Origin: Desmonostoc muscorum LEGE 12446
GTDB taxonomy: Bacteria > Cyanobacteriota > Cyanobacteriia > Cyanobacteriales > Nostocaceae
DNA length: 64,000 bases
Direction: 5' to 3'
NCBI RefSeq assembly: GCF_015207005.2
Contig: NZ_JADEXS020000001.1
Location: 620,001 to 684,000 of the forward strand
Shown piece by piece: positions 9,778 through 17,980 of this stretch. How positions within the stretch are numbered: position 1 is the first letter of the stretch; the number at the start of each line of letters is the position of its first letter. A program made the translations under genes and the position numbers. Under the pieces are notes generated by a model. That model saw nothing but the letters and a program-made list of their open reading frames with translations. It did no database searches and was not told where the DNA came from.

Positions 9778-10475
9778 TGTTGAAGATGATGTCAGGTGGG
9801 CGCGTACCGAATAGACCAGTCAAGCAGCACCCACAGCAAAGCCACGAGCCTGTATCGGCGGAACGTGCTAGAAAACTCATCCTTGAGCATCGCGCATGGG
9901 ATGGGATGCGCGTTTTGGGTCATCTAGATTTGAGCGGTGCGTCGCAACTTTACAATTTACCTGAAAATCTCACCTGTGAAAGTCTGGATATCAGCGATTG
10001 TGTAAACCTCACGACCCTTGCCAAAGGTCTGCATGTCACCCATTGGATTGAGTTAGCAGGGAGTGGGATTACTAGTTTACCTGGAGGACATGGTTTCGTT
10101 CTGCGCTGGCGAGGTGTGCAGGTGAGTGATGCCATTGCCTTTGCGTCGGACTCCATAACCGGGCAAGATATCCTCAACATGGAGAACGTTGAACTGCGCC
10201 GGGTGCTGATTGAACGTTTGGGATATGAGAGATTTTTGCAGCAAGTGGGAGGGTTAGTCCGTCATCGGGATAGAGACGCTGGTGGAGAACGTCAACTTAT
10301 CTGCATTCCTTTTGAAGATGACGAGCCGTTTATGGTTTTGAAAGTGACTTGTCCATCTACAGGACATATTCATATTCTGCGCGTTCCCCCATATATGCAA
10401 AGCTGCCATCAAGCAGCCGCTTGGATTGCAGGCTTTGATAACCCAAATGATTATAGTCCGGCGATCGAGGCGTAA
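9777..10475 (+). CDS. DUF6745-like protein with leucine-rich-repeat-like N-terminus
   Basis: The protein has 232 residues. The N-terminal half has LRR-like strands (LGHLDLSGASQLYNLPENL, ESLDISDCVNLTTL, IELAGSGITSLPGG). The C-terminal half (about 120-225) resembles DUF6745: VLIERLGYERFLQQ, RDAGGERQL, FMVLKVTCPSTGHIHILRV and CHQAAAWIAGF. I recognise this pattern from uncharacterised proteins, often large ones with several repeats. No catalytic residues are evident. The function is unknown. It is coupled to the GHSH gene upstream. Confidence 0.65.
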   Translation: MLKMMSGGRVPNRPVKQHPQQSHEPVSAERARKLILEHRAWDGMRVLGHLDLSGASQLYNLPENLTCESLDISDCVNLTTLAKGLHVTHWIELAGSGITSLPGGHGFVLRWRGVQVSDAIAFASDSITGQDILNMENVELRRVLIERLGYERFLQQVGGLVRHRDRDAGGERQLICIPFEDDEPFMVLKVTCPSTGHIHILRVPPYMQSCHQAAAWIAGFDNPNDYSPAIEA

Positions 10476-10717
10476 TATCGGCGTAATATCAATTTTGGAT
10501 TTTGTGAAAAATTTAAATAACCTAACAGCTAGAACACCGATTCAGTAATAAAACACGAGACTGAGACATCCGATTTTTATGCTTTTTAAAACCAAATTTT
10601 CCTTGTTGCAACCCAAAGAAACCGGGCTTTTTCGTCATATAGCAACCGCAAAGGCGGTTTGGGCATAAACTGGAAATAGTTTCTTTGCTTTTGCTGGGGA
10701 GTGCGATCGCTGTACAT

Positions 10718-11164
10718 ATGCCTAAACCCTACAGTTACGACCTTCCTCAAAAGGTCATTCAAGCCATCGAACTCGATGGCTTAAAGAAAAGTGGATCTTG
10801 TCTGCTTTTTAATATCAGTCGCAACACCATAGACTGATGGCTGAAGCCACGAGCGGAAACAGGCAACTTCCAAGCCTTGCCCAATAAGCCTCCCGGTAAT
10901 GGTCATCAAATCACCGACTGGGAAAAATTCCGTGAGGAAAGCTTGATCTCATGGGGATAAAACGCAAGTTAATATGGCCTCACTTTGGGAAGGACAAATT
11001 AGCGATGCCTTCTCTACGAGACGCTACGCGAACGGCGAGCTTCGCTTACGCACCATCTCACAGGCATTGAAGAAAATTGGCTTCACTCGAGAAAAAAAAA
11101 GACCTACGGCTACGGTGAACGCGATGAAGACAAACGGCAGGCGTTTATAGCTAAACTAGAATGA
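10718..11164 (+). pseudogene. IS630-family transposase remnant (N-terminal half)
   Basis: The reading starts as MPKPYSYDLPQKVIQAIEL and continues as an IS630-type helix-turn-helix region (NISRNTID, then WLKPRAETGN, ITDWEKFRE, HGDKTQVNMASLWEGQISD, TISQALKKIGFTREKKK, TYGYGERDEDKRQAF). There is an in-frame TGA inside NTID-stop-WLK, a frameshift near 10945, and no DDE catalytic half. A 48-nt palindromic repeat sits in frame at 11007-11054. No terminal repeats are recognisable. This is a dead insertion sequence. Confidence 0.75.
11007..11054 (+). repeat. Interspersed repeat inserted in frame in the transposase remnant
   Basis: The 48 nt, with core CTACGAGACGCTACGCGAA, interrupt the transposase between the codons for QISD and TISQ. 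They keep the frame, adding 16 residues. The unit resembles other GAGACGC/GCGAAC palindromic pieces near 600-620. It belongs to a mobile interspersed repeat family of Nostoc-type genomes. Confidence 0.55.
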
Positions 11165-11258
11165 TGCAGTTCTGAGCTTGAATGATGAAGTGCGATCGCC
11201 AACTTTTATCCCAACTTTAACCTTATACCAAAATCAACAAGTCTCAGCAGCAGCAAAT

Positions 11259-12134
11259 CTACTCCAAAGATTCCATCAACTCAATGCACTTGTGCATCTG
11301 CTGGCGCATGGTTTCTCTATCACCATGAAACCTCCGTCCATGACCTGGTAGTACCCACTCGAAAGAGTAATTAGCCAAGTTACGCATTGATTTAGTTTGT
11401 TCTGACCAAGAATACCAGCAGAAACCGTGAAATGCAGCCAGTTGGTGCAAGCTTTCTGACCAAGCGAGATGATCGCCAGTAAAGAGAAACTTGTTTTTAT
11501 AAAGTAAAACTGTGTGTCCTTTGGTGTGACCTGGAACTGGAATAATTAATAAATCCTCAGTTAAGGCAAATGGTTCAAAACCAGTTAACTGTATTTCCAC
11601 ATTGCGAGTCCCCGCAAAAATATCATCAACGTGGAGGATACGTTGACACTGAAAATGTTCAGCAAACTTTTGATGATCTGCAACATCATCCTTGTGAGTT
11701 AGGTACATATAACGAATTCCACCCATCTCTTCTAAACGCTTGACTAAAGGCGGCGTAAATCGGGGAGAATCCACCAAAATATTACCTTCTGGAAGTTGAA
11801 TAAAATAGCTAGCAGCAGCGTAAGATTTCTCAGAATGATAGCCACAATGGGAAACATTATCCTCTACTAATTTGGGAAAACTTTGCTGAGCAACTTTGAT
11901 ATCTTTTGGTTTCTCAACTGTGCCAATAGAACTAGTAGGACAAGCCAAAAGTGCTTCCAGCGCTGCTAATCTTTGGGCTTCATTTGTTGGTTGATGATAA
12001 ACTGCTGACTGCTCATCAACACGAGAAAAAACTTCCGGAGTCATCCAGCGACAAGTATCACAATCAATACAGGTAGTATCTACATAAAAATCGCCGTTGA
12101 CATTTTCGACGCGACGCTGATTTAAATGAGCCAT
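11259..12134 (-). CDS. Ferredoxin-like plus metallo-beta-lactamase-fold hydrolase
   Basis: The protein has 291 residues. The N-terminal about 70 residues hold a ferredoxin-like segment with CIDCDTC and a later ACPTSSIG, consistent with one iron-sulphur cluster. The rest is an MBL fold: YMYLTHKDDVADH replaces the canonical HxHxDH, PVPGHTKGHTVLL carries the second metal histidine, FTGDHL follows, and VLPGHGRRF closes. Substrate unknown; glyoxalase-II-like or redox roles are possible. A MITE lies between this gene and the divergent kinase gene. Confidence 0.85.
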   Translation of the reverse strand: MAHLNQRRVENVNGDFYVDTTCIDCDTCRWMTPEVFSRVDEQSAVYHQPTNEAQRLAALEALLACPTSSIGTVEKPKDIKVAQQSFPKLVEDNVSHCGYHSEKSYAAASYFIQLPEGNILVDSPRFTPPLVKRLEEMGGIRYMYLTHKDDVADHQKFAEHFQCQRILHVDDIFAGTRNVEIQLTGFEPFALTEDLLIIPVPGHTKGHTVLLYKNKFLFTGDHLAWSESLHQLAAFHGFCWYSWSEQTKSMRNLANYSFEWVLPGHGRRFHGDRETMRQQMHKCIELMESLE

Positions 12135-12167
12135 ATTAAAACCTCGTGCTGGGGAGTGATAAACCCT

Positions 12168-12271
12168 ACAGCAGAATTCAGGAGTCAGAATTCAGAATTC
12201 AGAATTATAATACGCTCTCGGCCTAGCTACCAGACCTAGATGATTTACTCCACTAACTTGAAATCTGCTGT
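12168..12271 (+). mobile_element. MITE, copy A (104 bp)
   Basis: The sequence begins ACAGCAGAATTCA and ends TTGAAATCTGCTGT, which are complementary ends. It shares the internal block CCTAGAT and the right end CAACTTGAAATCTGCTGT-type sequence with copy B at 15220-15323, which is also exactly 104 bp. Both are bounded by T...A so that TA flanks a CAGCAG...CTGCTG element, consistent with a TA target duplication. No coding capacity. Confidence 0.7.
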
Positions 12272-12346
12272 ATATCACTACGCTAGCAAAAGTGACTCAA
12301 GATTGTAGAGGCCACTAGAAGTAAATCGACTTAAAAACAGAAAGTT

Positions 12347-13909
12347 ATGAAATCCACTAGGCAGAAAATGGGAAAACTTAACATGACACCATCTGCTGAT
12401 AAATTTCTAAATATGCTTTACTGTTCCAATCCCAGCTGCTCAAATCCCTTTAATCCTGATGACAATAAGTTTTGCATTAAGTGTGGGGAAACACTCACAC
12501 TATTATTCAGAAATCGTTTCCGGGTAATACGACTTTTGGGAGAGGGTGGATTTAGCAGAACTTATGAAGCTAGAGACGCAGATAGGATAGATGAACCTTG
12601 CGTAATTAAGCAATTTGTCCCGCAAGTTCAAGGAACGACTGCACTTGAGAAAGCCACGGAGTTATTTAAGCAAGAAGCAAAGCGACTATATGACTTAGGC
12701 GAACATCCACAAATTCCCCGCCTGATTGCTTATTTTGAGCAAGATAAGCGGTTGTATTTGGTGCAAGAGTTGATTGAGGGACAGAATTTATTACAAGAAT
12801 TGCAGCAACAGGGAGCCTTTAGCGAAGAAAAGATAAAACAGCTTTTAGTTGATATATTGCCTGTCCTGAAGCTCATCCATGAACGCGGTGTAATTCACCG
12901 AGACATTAAACCAGAAAATATCATGCGCCGCCGTCAGGATGGCAAGTTAATATTAATTGATTTTGGTGTTTCTAAACAGATTACGGCAAGTGCTTTAGGT
13001 GTTGGAACAACAGTTGGAACACCTGGATATGCACCAATCGAACAAATGCGTGGTCAAGTTTTCCCTGCAAGCGACCTTTATAGTTTGGGTGTAACTTGTA
13101 TTCGGCTGTTAACCCAATATTTACCAAAATCAGATGGTTCTGATGAACTTTATGATGTGCTTAGGGGTTGCTGGGTTTGGAGAAAATACTTACCACAAGA
13201 TAGAAGTATTACTCCTGATTTGGGGCAAATTTTAGATAAGTTAATTCAGGATTATCTGAAGGAACGCTATCAATCATCTGAGGAAGTCATAAAACTTGTT
13301 AATGCTGTTGGTTCTCCATCTTCTAAACCAAGATATAGAAAACATATAAAAACTACTACATCTAGTCAACCAAACTATCAAAGTTCGTCACATCATAATC
13401 TAAATGCAGCAGTTACAGCAAGTTTGACTAGGCTTAATGAGCTACTAGCTTCTGGCAGATGGCAAGATGCTAATGAAAAAACTTTTGATATTTTGCTTAC
13501 AATAGCTGATAGAGAAAAACAAGGTACACTCTATCTTGAAGATGTAGAAAAATTGTCTTGTCAAGAGCTTCGTACTATTGACAACCTCTGGACTAAATAT
13601 AGCAATGGACATTTTGGTTTAAGTATACAAAAACAAATTTGGCAAAAAAATATAAGAGTAAACCAAGAGGTTGATGAAGAAAGTTTGTGTCGTTTTGGAA
13701 CTAAAGTAGGATGGCTGCGCCCTAAAATAATCAGAAAGGAATTATTTGGTAATGCAGATTTGTTTTTTGAACAAAAGCCTCCTTTATGGTTTTATGACCT
13801 TACTTTCACTATAAAAGCTCCAAAGGGACATTTGCCATGTTTTGGAATTCTTGGTATGACATTAGTAGTAAGTTTAATCTTCTTACGATGTGAAGAGTGT
13901 GGACTTTAA
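12347..13909 (+). CDS. Ser/Thr protein kinase with zinc ribbon and GUN4 domain
   Basis: The 520-residue fusion has three parts. Residues about 26-46 form a zinc ribbon (C26, C31, C43, C46). Residues about 58-315 form a Hanks-type kinase with glycine loop GEGGFS, invariant K88 (VIKQF), HRDIKPEN at 184-191 and DFG at 205-207, all intact. Residues about 352-470 resemble GUN4, the porphyrin-binding partner of Mg-chelatase (LNELLASGRWQDANEKT, ELRTIDNLWTKYSNGHFG, KVGWLR). It may couple tetrapyrrole state to phosphorylation; this is inference. ATG 12368 and ATG 12383 are alternative starts. A HicB-like gene follows 27 nt downstream. Confidence 0.88.
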   Translation: MKSTRQKMGKLNMTPSADKFLNMLYCSNPSCSNPFNPDDNKFCIKCGETLTLLFRNRFRVIRLLGEGGFSRTYEARDADRIDEPCVIKQFVPQVQGTTALEKATELFKQEAKRLYDLGEHPQIPRLIAYFEQDKRLYLVQELIEGQNLLQELQQQGAFSEEKIKQLLVDILPVLKLIHERGVIHRDIKPENIMRRRQDGKLILIDFGVSKQITASALGVGTTVGTPGYAPIEQMRGQVFPASDLYSLGVTCIRLLTQYLPKSDGSDELYDVLRGCWVWRKYLPQDRSITPDLGQILDKLIQDYLKERYQSSEEVIKLVNAVGSPSSKPRYRKHIKTTTSSQPNYQSSSHHNLNAAVTASLTRLNELLASGRWQDANEKTFDILLTIADREKQGTLYLEDVEKLSCQELRTIDNLWTKYSNGHFGLSIQKQIWQKNIRVNQEVDEESLCRFGTKVGWLRPKIIRKELFGNADLFFEQKPPLWFYDLTFTIKAPKGHLPCFGILGMTLVVSLIFLRCEECGL

Positions 13910-13936
13910 AATCTAGTATTTATCGAAGGATAAGGT

Positions 13937-14125
13937 ATGACTGAAATTGTATTTCTCGTTGAAGACGATCCAGATGGTGGTTATACAGCTAGAGGTTTAA
14001 CCGAGTCAATTTTTACTGAGGCTGACGATATAGAAACGCTACGGAAAATGCTCTTTGATGCGGTTCAATGCCATTTTCCGAATGAACAAAACCGTCCTAA
14101 AATTATTCGGCTACACTATGAGTGA
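13937..14125 (+). CDS. HicB-like small protein
   Basis: A 62-residue protein of the HicB-like family (IVFLVEDDPDGGYTARGLTESIFTEAD). Family members adopt a partial RNase-H-like fold and often act as antitoxins of HicA. No HicA toxin is adjacent, so it is either an orphan antitoxin or a domesticated regulator. An AAGGATAAGGT stretch upstream provides a plausible ribosome-binding site. Confidence 0.65.
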   Translation: MTEIVFLVEDDPDGGYTARGLTESIFTEADDIETLRKMLFDAVQCHFPNEQNRPKIIRLHYE

Positions 14126-14187
14126 AATTTTACTTTTAATTGCAAATCCACGACTGTAATTATGTATAATTTTTAATTTCTGAAAAT

Positions 14188-14218
14188 GCGATCGCGCCCT
14201 TTTACCAAACGCGATCGC
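14188..14218. terminator. HIP1-based hairpin between convergent genes
   Basis: GCGATCGCG (14188-14196) pairs perfectly with CGCGATCGC (14210-14218) around a 13-nt loop. It lies between the convergent hicB-like gene and ctaB, where a bidirectional terminator would be expected. It lacks a strong T tract. Confidence 0.3.
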
Positions 14219-14233
14219 TAAAATTTGTCTCCC

Positions 14234-15187
14234 CTAACTAATAAAGTGCAGTTTATTAATTACTGCACTAATTAGATGATGAGTAACGGGAAGACTATCA
14301 ATTACCATCCCCAGACACAACAGCATCATGTAGGAAATGGAATAGAGAAACAATTCTCTAGCAACAGTACGATCTTCTGGATTTTGCAACAACCGCCAAG
14401 ATTTGTGGATAAATAATCCTCCAAGACTCACAGCGATCGCAGCATAAAGAACTCCACTCGCACCTAAGGGATAAACTAATAACACCGTTGCAACTACAGT
14501 AGTCAAGGTATAATACCAAATTTGCCGTACTGTTGCCGTATCCCCTTTAACTACTGGTAGCATCGGTATCCCGACTTTAGCGTAGTCGTCCCGAATCATC
14601 AGAGCTAATGCCCAGAAATGGGGCGGTGTCCACAAAAAGACGATGGCAAAAATTAACCACGCTGCCCAGCTTAAGGTACCTGTAACAGCAGCCCAACCCA
14701 CCAAAGCCGGAATTGCCCCAGCAGCACCACCAATGACAATATTTTGGGTACTGTGGCGTTTTAGCCAGTGAGTGTAGACCAAAATATAAAAGACAATGCC
14801 AGAGAAAGCTAGCACAGCGGCTAACAGGTTGGCAAAAACTGCCAGTAGTGTAAACGAAATTGTTGCTAGAGCGATCGCAAAAATTAGAGCATCACGCGGC
14901 TGCACCTTACCGGAAGGCATGGGACGATGGCGTGTCCGCTCCATGTCATAATCAATATCTCGGTCATAAATACAGTTAATTGTCTGGGCGCTTGCAGCAG
15001 CCAAAGTGCCACCAGTCAGAGTTACTAGCAACAGCAATGGGTCTACCTGTCCCTTAGCAGCAATCCACATACTGCCAGCTGTGGTAATCAAAAGCAACGG
15101 AATAATCCGAGGCTTAGTTAGCTGGTAGTAACTTTGAATTACTTGGAGAAAAGTTTCGTGGTGGCGAGAGACATTAGTCTCAATCAT
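14234..15187 (-). CDS. ctaB: Protoheme IX farnesyltransferase (heme O synthase)
   Basis: A 317-residue UbiA-family membrane enzyme that attaches farnesyl to heme B, the first step to heme A of cytochrome oxidase. The prenyl-diphosphate binding motif [19 protein letters not shown] is intact, as is the family segment [30 protein letters not shown]. About eight or nine hydrophobic segments are visible. It is co-directional with ctaA, about 300 nt downstream of it, and divergent from coxBAC. Confidence 0.95.
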   Translation of the reverse strand: MIETNVSRHHETFLQVIQSYYQLTKPRIIPLLLITTAGSMWIAAKGQVDPLLLLVTLTGGTLAAASAQTINCIYDRDIDYDMERTRHRPMPSGKVQPRDALIFAIALATISFTLLAVFANLLAAVLAFSGIVFYILVYTHWLKRHSTQNIVIGGAAGAIPALVGWAAVTGTLSWAAWLIFAIVFLWTPPHFWALALMIRDDYAKVGIPMLPVVKGDTATVRQIWYYTLTTVVATVLLVYPLGASGVLYAAIAVSLGGLFIHKSWRLLQNPEDRTVARELFLYSISYMMLLCLGMVIDSLPVTHHLISAVINKLHFIS

Positions 15188-15219
15188 GTTGGCTCTGGTT
15201 CCTTATTTTTCAACAACTT

Positions 15220-15323
15220 ACAGCAGAATTCAGGAGTCAGGAGTCAGAATTCAGAATTAGAATAGGTTCGACTCCTCGCTTTGAGACCTAGATCATGTAC
15301 TTCCCCAACTTGAAATCTGCTGT
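15220..15323 (+). mobile_element. MITE, copy B (104 bp)
   Basis: Second copy of the element at 12168-12271. It has the same length and the same ends (ACAGCAGAATTCAGGAGTCAG at the left, CAACTTGAAATCTGCTGT at the right) with TA-type boundaries. It lies between ctaA and ctaB. The middle of the two copies has diverged. Confidence 0.7.
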
Positions 15324-15493
15324 ATGTGCAGCCCCCGCTCAAGCTGGCTCTTTGGGTCAAACGAAAATACTTTTCCACACCTGCATCATCAGTGCTAAGT
15401 GCTGAGTGAGGAGTGAGTTGTGAGGGGTGGTGGGGTGGTGGGCGTAGTTTCGATCATCTCCCCATCTCCCTATCTCCCCATCTCCCCATCTCC

Positions 15494-16429
15494 CTACTCA
15501 GCACTCAGCACTCTTGACTCAGCACTTACTGAGTCACGCAATGATAGAACTGTAAAAGCCACTAAAGTACCGAGCAAAGCAGCTCCTACAGCTTGGTGAG
15601 AGACGGTGAGAGGCTCGACTTGGAGGTGTAATTTGAAAGTGGCGACTCCCAACAAGATTTGTAAGCTTAACAATGCCCCAGCCATATTTGCCAGTCGCCG
15701 CAAGGCTGGATGTAGCGCCGGTGTACGCCAACTGAAAAATACCATTGCCAAGGTTGCCACGGTTGGCGGCACCAAACCAGCAATATGACTGTACATTACG
15801 TTACAAAGTTGAGAATCGCCGAAGCATTGGTGTAACGCCCAGCGAGATCCTACTAAAGCACCCAAGAGACTTTGCAGGTAAACCAAAACAGCAGCAGTTA
15901 AACCTACCCAAGGCAACTTACCAACGGTTCCAGTTCCCTGATAGGGTGTGAGTGTCGTGCCAATAATCAAGAGGGTGGTGAAAAACAATAGCGCCGTTCC
16001 CAAATGGGCGGTAACGATATCAAACCGCAACAATTGGGTGACGGTGAGTCCTCCCAAGACGCCTTGAAAGACGATTAAAAACAGGGCGAATGTGGATGCC
16101 CAAGGCAGCCATTTGGGTAAAGAGCGACGGTGCCACCAGGATAAACCAAAAAGTGCGATCGCGCTTACACCAATCAAAGCTGCATCTAATCTGTGAAACC
16201 ACTCTAAGAATACCTGGAAATTCATTTGCTTAGCTGGCACCAGTTCGCCATAGCACAAGGGCCAATCTGGACAAGCAAGCCCAGCATTCATCACACGGGT
16301 GGCAGAGCCGATTGCCATCAAAATCAAAGTGGCTATGGACATTCTCCACACCAAGCGACGAATCATTTCCTTGGGCTTTTGCTGCTCAACTGCCGCTTCA
16401 TTTTGTTGTTGTAGGACAATTTCGTTCAT
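15494..16429 (-). CDS. ctaA: Heme A synthase (COX15/CtaA)
   Basis: This membrane protein of 311 residues from ATG 16429 oxidises heme O to heme A. It has the conserved SATRVMNAGLACPDWPLCYG start, WFHRLDAALIGV and FQGVLGGLTVTQLL, then LHQCFGDSQLC and the second-half segments VSHQAVGAALLGTL. Eight hydrophobic segments are present, with the paired histidines expected for heme ligation. The frame opens at 16483, but the start at MNEIVLQQQ fits the family better. It probably forms one unit with ctaB. Confidence 0.92.
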   Translation of the reverse strand: MNEIVLQQQNEAAVEQQKPKEMIRRLVWRMSIATLILMAIGSATRVMNAGLACPDWPLCYGELVPAKQMNFQVFLEWFHRLDAALIGVSAIALFGLSWWHRRSLPKWLPWASTFALFLIVFQGVLGGLTVTQLLRFDIVTAHLGTALLFFTTLLIIGTTLTPYQGTGTVGKLPWVGLTAAVLVYLQSLLGALVGSRWALHQCFGDSQLCNVMYSHIAGLVPPTVATLAMVFFSWRTPALHPALRRLANMAGALLSLQILLGVATFKLHLQVEPLTVSHQAVGAALLGTLVAFTVLSLRDSVSAESRVLSAE

Positions 16430-16831
16430 GAACAGTACCTTATGCCCGCTCTTGGTGGATCTCTTAAAATTCTCAATTTTCAATACTGACCCATCTCCAC
16501 CCTAGCGTACAGGCTAGGGATTTATAGATTGGCACTCACTTATACTTTGAATCACTCTCGCTATGTTTTGCCTGAAGCTTTAGGTATTTTTCAAGATGTG
16601 AAAAATCGATTAGTGGCAGTTAATTTAACCATCCTAAATTTTTCCTTAAATTTTTTACTGATTTCCATCTGTTTTTGGGAATATCTGTTAGTCACCTTCT
16701 ACTCAAAATTAGTAAAATAGTCAGAAAAATTAATAAAAACTTCAGACATTTTGACCCGATGTCTTACAGCCTAGACTACCTTAGTAAGTGAGCAGCTTTG
16801 AGATAACGTAGTAAATTCAATTAAGTAAGCC
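16430..16831. other. Divergent intergenic region between ctaA and coxB
   Basis: About 400 nt with no convincing gene. It must hold the promoters of ctaA-ctaB (leftward) and coxBAC (rightward). An open frame at 16529-16720 is AT-rich and has no recognisable features. I could not identify a specific operator. Confidence 0.5.
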
Positions 16832-17920
16832 GTGAAGATTCCAAGTTCAATCTGGACATTACTCATTGGCATCGTACTAACTCTAGCCAGTATTTGGTAC
16901 GGTCAAAATCATGGTCTGTTGCCAGCAGCAGCCTCTGATGAAGCCGTCTTAGTCGATGGTCTGTTCAATGCGATGATGATCGTTTCTACAGGTATATTCC
17001 TGATCGTCGAAGGTGTTTTGATTTACTCTGCATTTAAATACCGTCGGCGTGCAGGTGACAATGAAGACGGCCCACCAGTCGAGGGCAATGTACCTTTAGA
17101 AATACTCTGGACGGCGATCCCAGCAATTATCGTTATCGGTATTTCTGTTTACAGTTTTGATGTGTACAACGAAATCGGTGGTTTCGATCCCCATGCCATC
17201 CATGAAGCCCCGATTACTCAAGAGTCAATGACAATGCATGGGCATGGAACTGCCATAGCTGCGACTTTGAGCGATACACCTCCTGGCAGCGAACCCAACC
17301 TCAATCAAGAAAAATCTGATCAGGCGATGCAAGACCCAGCCACAGCAGAGGTTCGCAATGCTGACCAAATTCCCCAAAAGCAGAATGCTCCGGGTGTCGG
17401 TAGTGTTGCTCCCACAATTGGAGGCAGTCCTGATAAAGCAGGTAAACCACCAGCATTGGAAGTCAACGTCACCGGTTTACAGTATGCCTGGATTTTCACC
17501 TATCCGGAAACAGGAATAACCACAGGTGAGATGCACGTCCCCATCGGCAAAGAAGTGCGAGTCAATATGACAGCCAACGATGTCATCCATGCCTTCTGGG
17601 TGCCAGAATTTCGTCTCAAACAAGATGTAATCCCCGGTCGGCAAAGTGAGATTCGCTTCACGCCTAACACAGTAGGTGATTATACTCTCATCTGTGCTGA
17701 ACTTTGTGGCCCCTACCACGGCGCCATGAGAACATCGGTGGTAGTTGAGTCACAAGAAGCATTTGAGAAATGGCAACAAGAGCAGTTAACTGCCAGCAAA
17801 GAAACGCTTAACCAAGCTGTTGCCGTTAACCCTGCGGATTTATCCCCAAATGAATTTCTCGCTCCTTACACCAAGGACATGGGAGTTCACCCCGAAATCC
17901 TCCATCAAATTCACCATTAG
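16832..17920 (+). CDS. coxB: Cytochrome c oxidase subunit II
   Basis: The 362-residue CtaC/CoxB starts at GTG 16832. It has an N-terminal signal or anchor (SSIWTLLIGIVLTLASIWYG), a second membrane segment (ALFNAMMIVSTG-type region, about 50-70) and a cupredoxin domain. The CuA motif CAELCGPYHGAM is intact, with the preceding histidine in VIHAFWVPEF. The subunit accepts electrons from cytochrome c6 or plastocyanin. Residues about 125-205 form a low-complexity linker rich in His, Pro and Gln. It is the first gene of coxBAC. Confidence 0.95.
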   Translation: MKIPSSIWTLLIGIVLTLASIWYGQNHGLLPAAASDEAVLVDGLFNAMMIVSTGIFLIVEGVLIYSAFKYRRRAGDNEDGPPVEGNVPLEILWTAIPAIIVIGISVYSFDVYNEIGGFDPHAIHEAPITQESMTMHGHGTAIAATLSDTPPGSEPNLNQEKSDQAMQDPATAEVRNADQIPQKQNAPGVGSVAPTIGGSPDKAGKPPALEVNVTGLQYAWIFTYPETGITTGEMHVPIGKEVRVNMTANDVIHAFWVPEFRLKQDVIPGRQSEIRFTPNTVGDYTLICAELCGPYHGAMRTSVVVESQEAFEKWQQEQLTASKETLNQAVAVNPADLSPNEFLAPYTKDMGVHPEILHQIHH

Positions 17921-17924
17921 TCAA

Positions 17925-17980
17925 TTGTTATTTAGTCAAAATCTAATGACTAATGACTAATGACTAATGACTAATGACTA
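17925..17980 (+). repeat. Heptamer tandem repeat between coxB and coxA
   Basis: Repeats of ACTAATG (about six units, roughly 17942-17980) run directly up to the coxA start. They occupy the position where a ribosome-binding site is expected, and no clear purine-rich site is visible. Confidence 0.65.

Noticed and set aside
15264..15290. tRNA-like GGTTCGACTCC
   Set aside because: No cloverleaf can be built around it and it lies inside the MITE copy.
17204..17450. Hydrophilic linker of coxB as an insertion element
   Set aside because: It is in frame, low complexity, and cyanobacterial CoxB linkers vary in length; no repeat boundaries.
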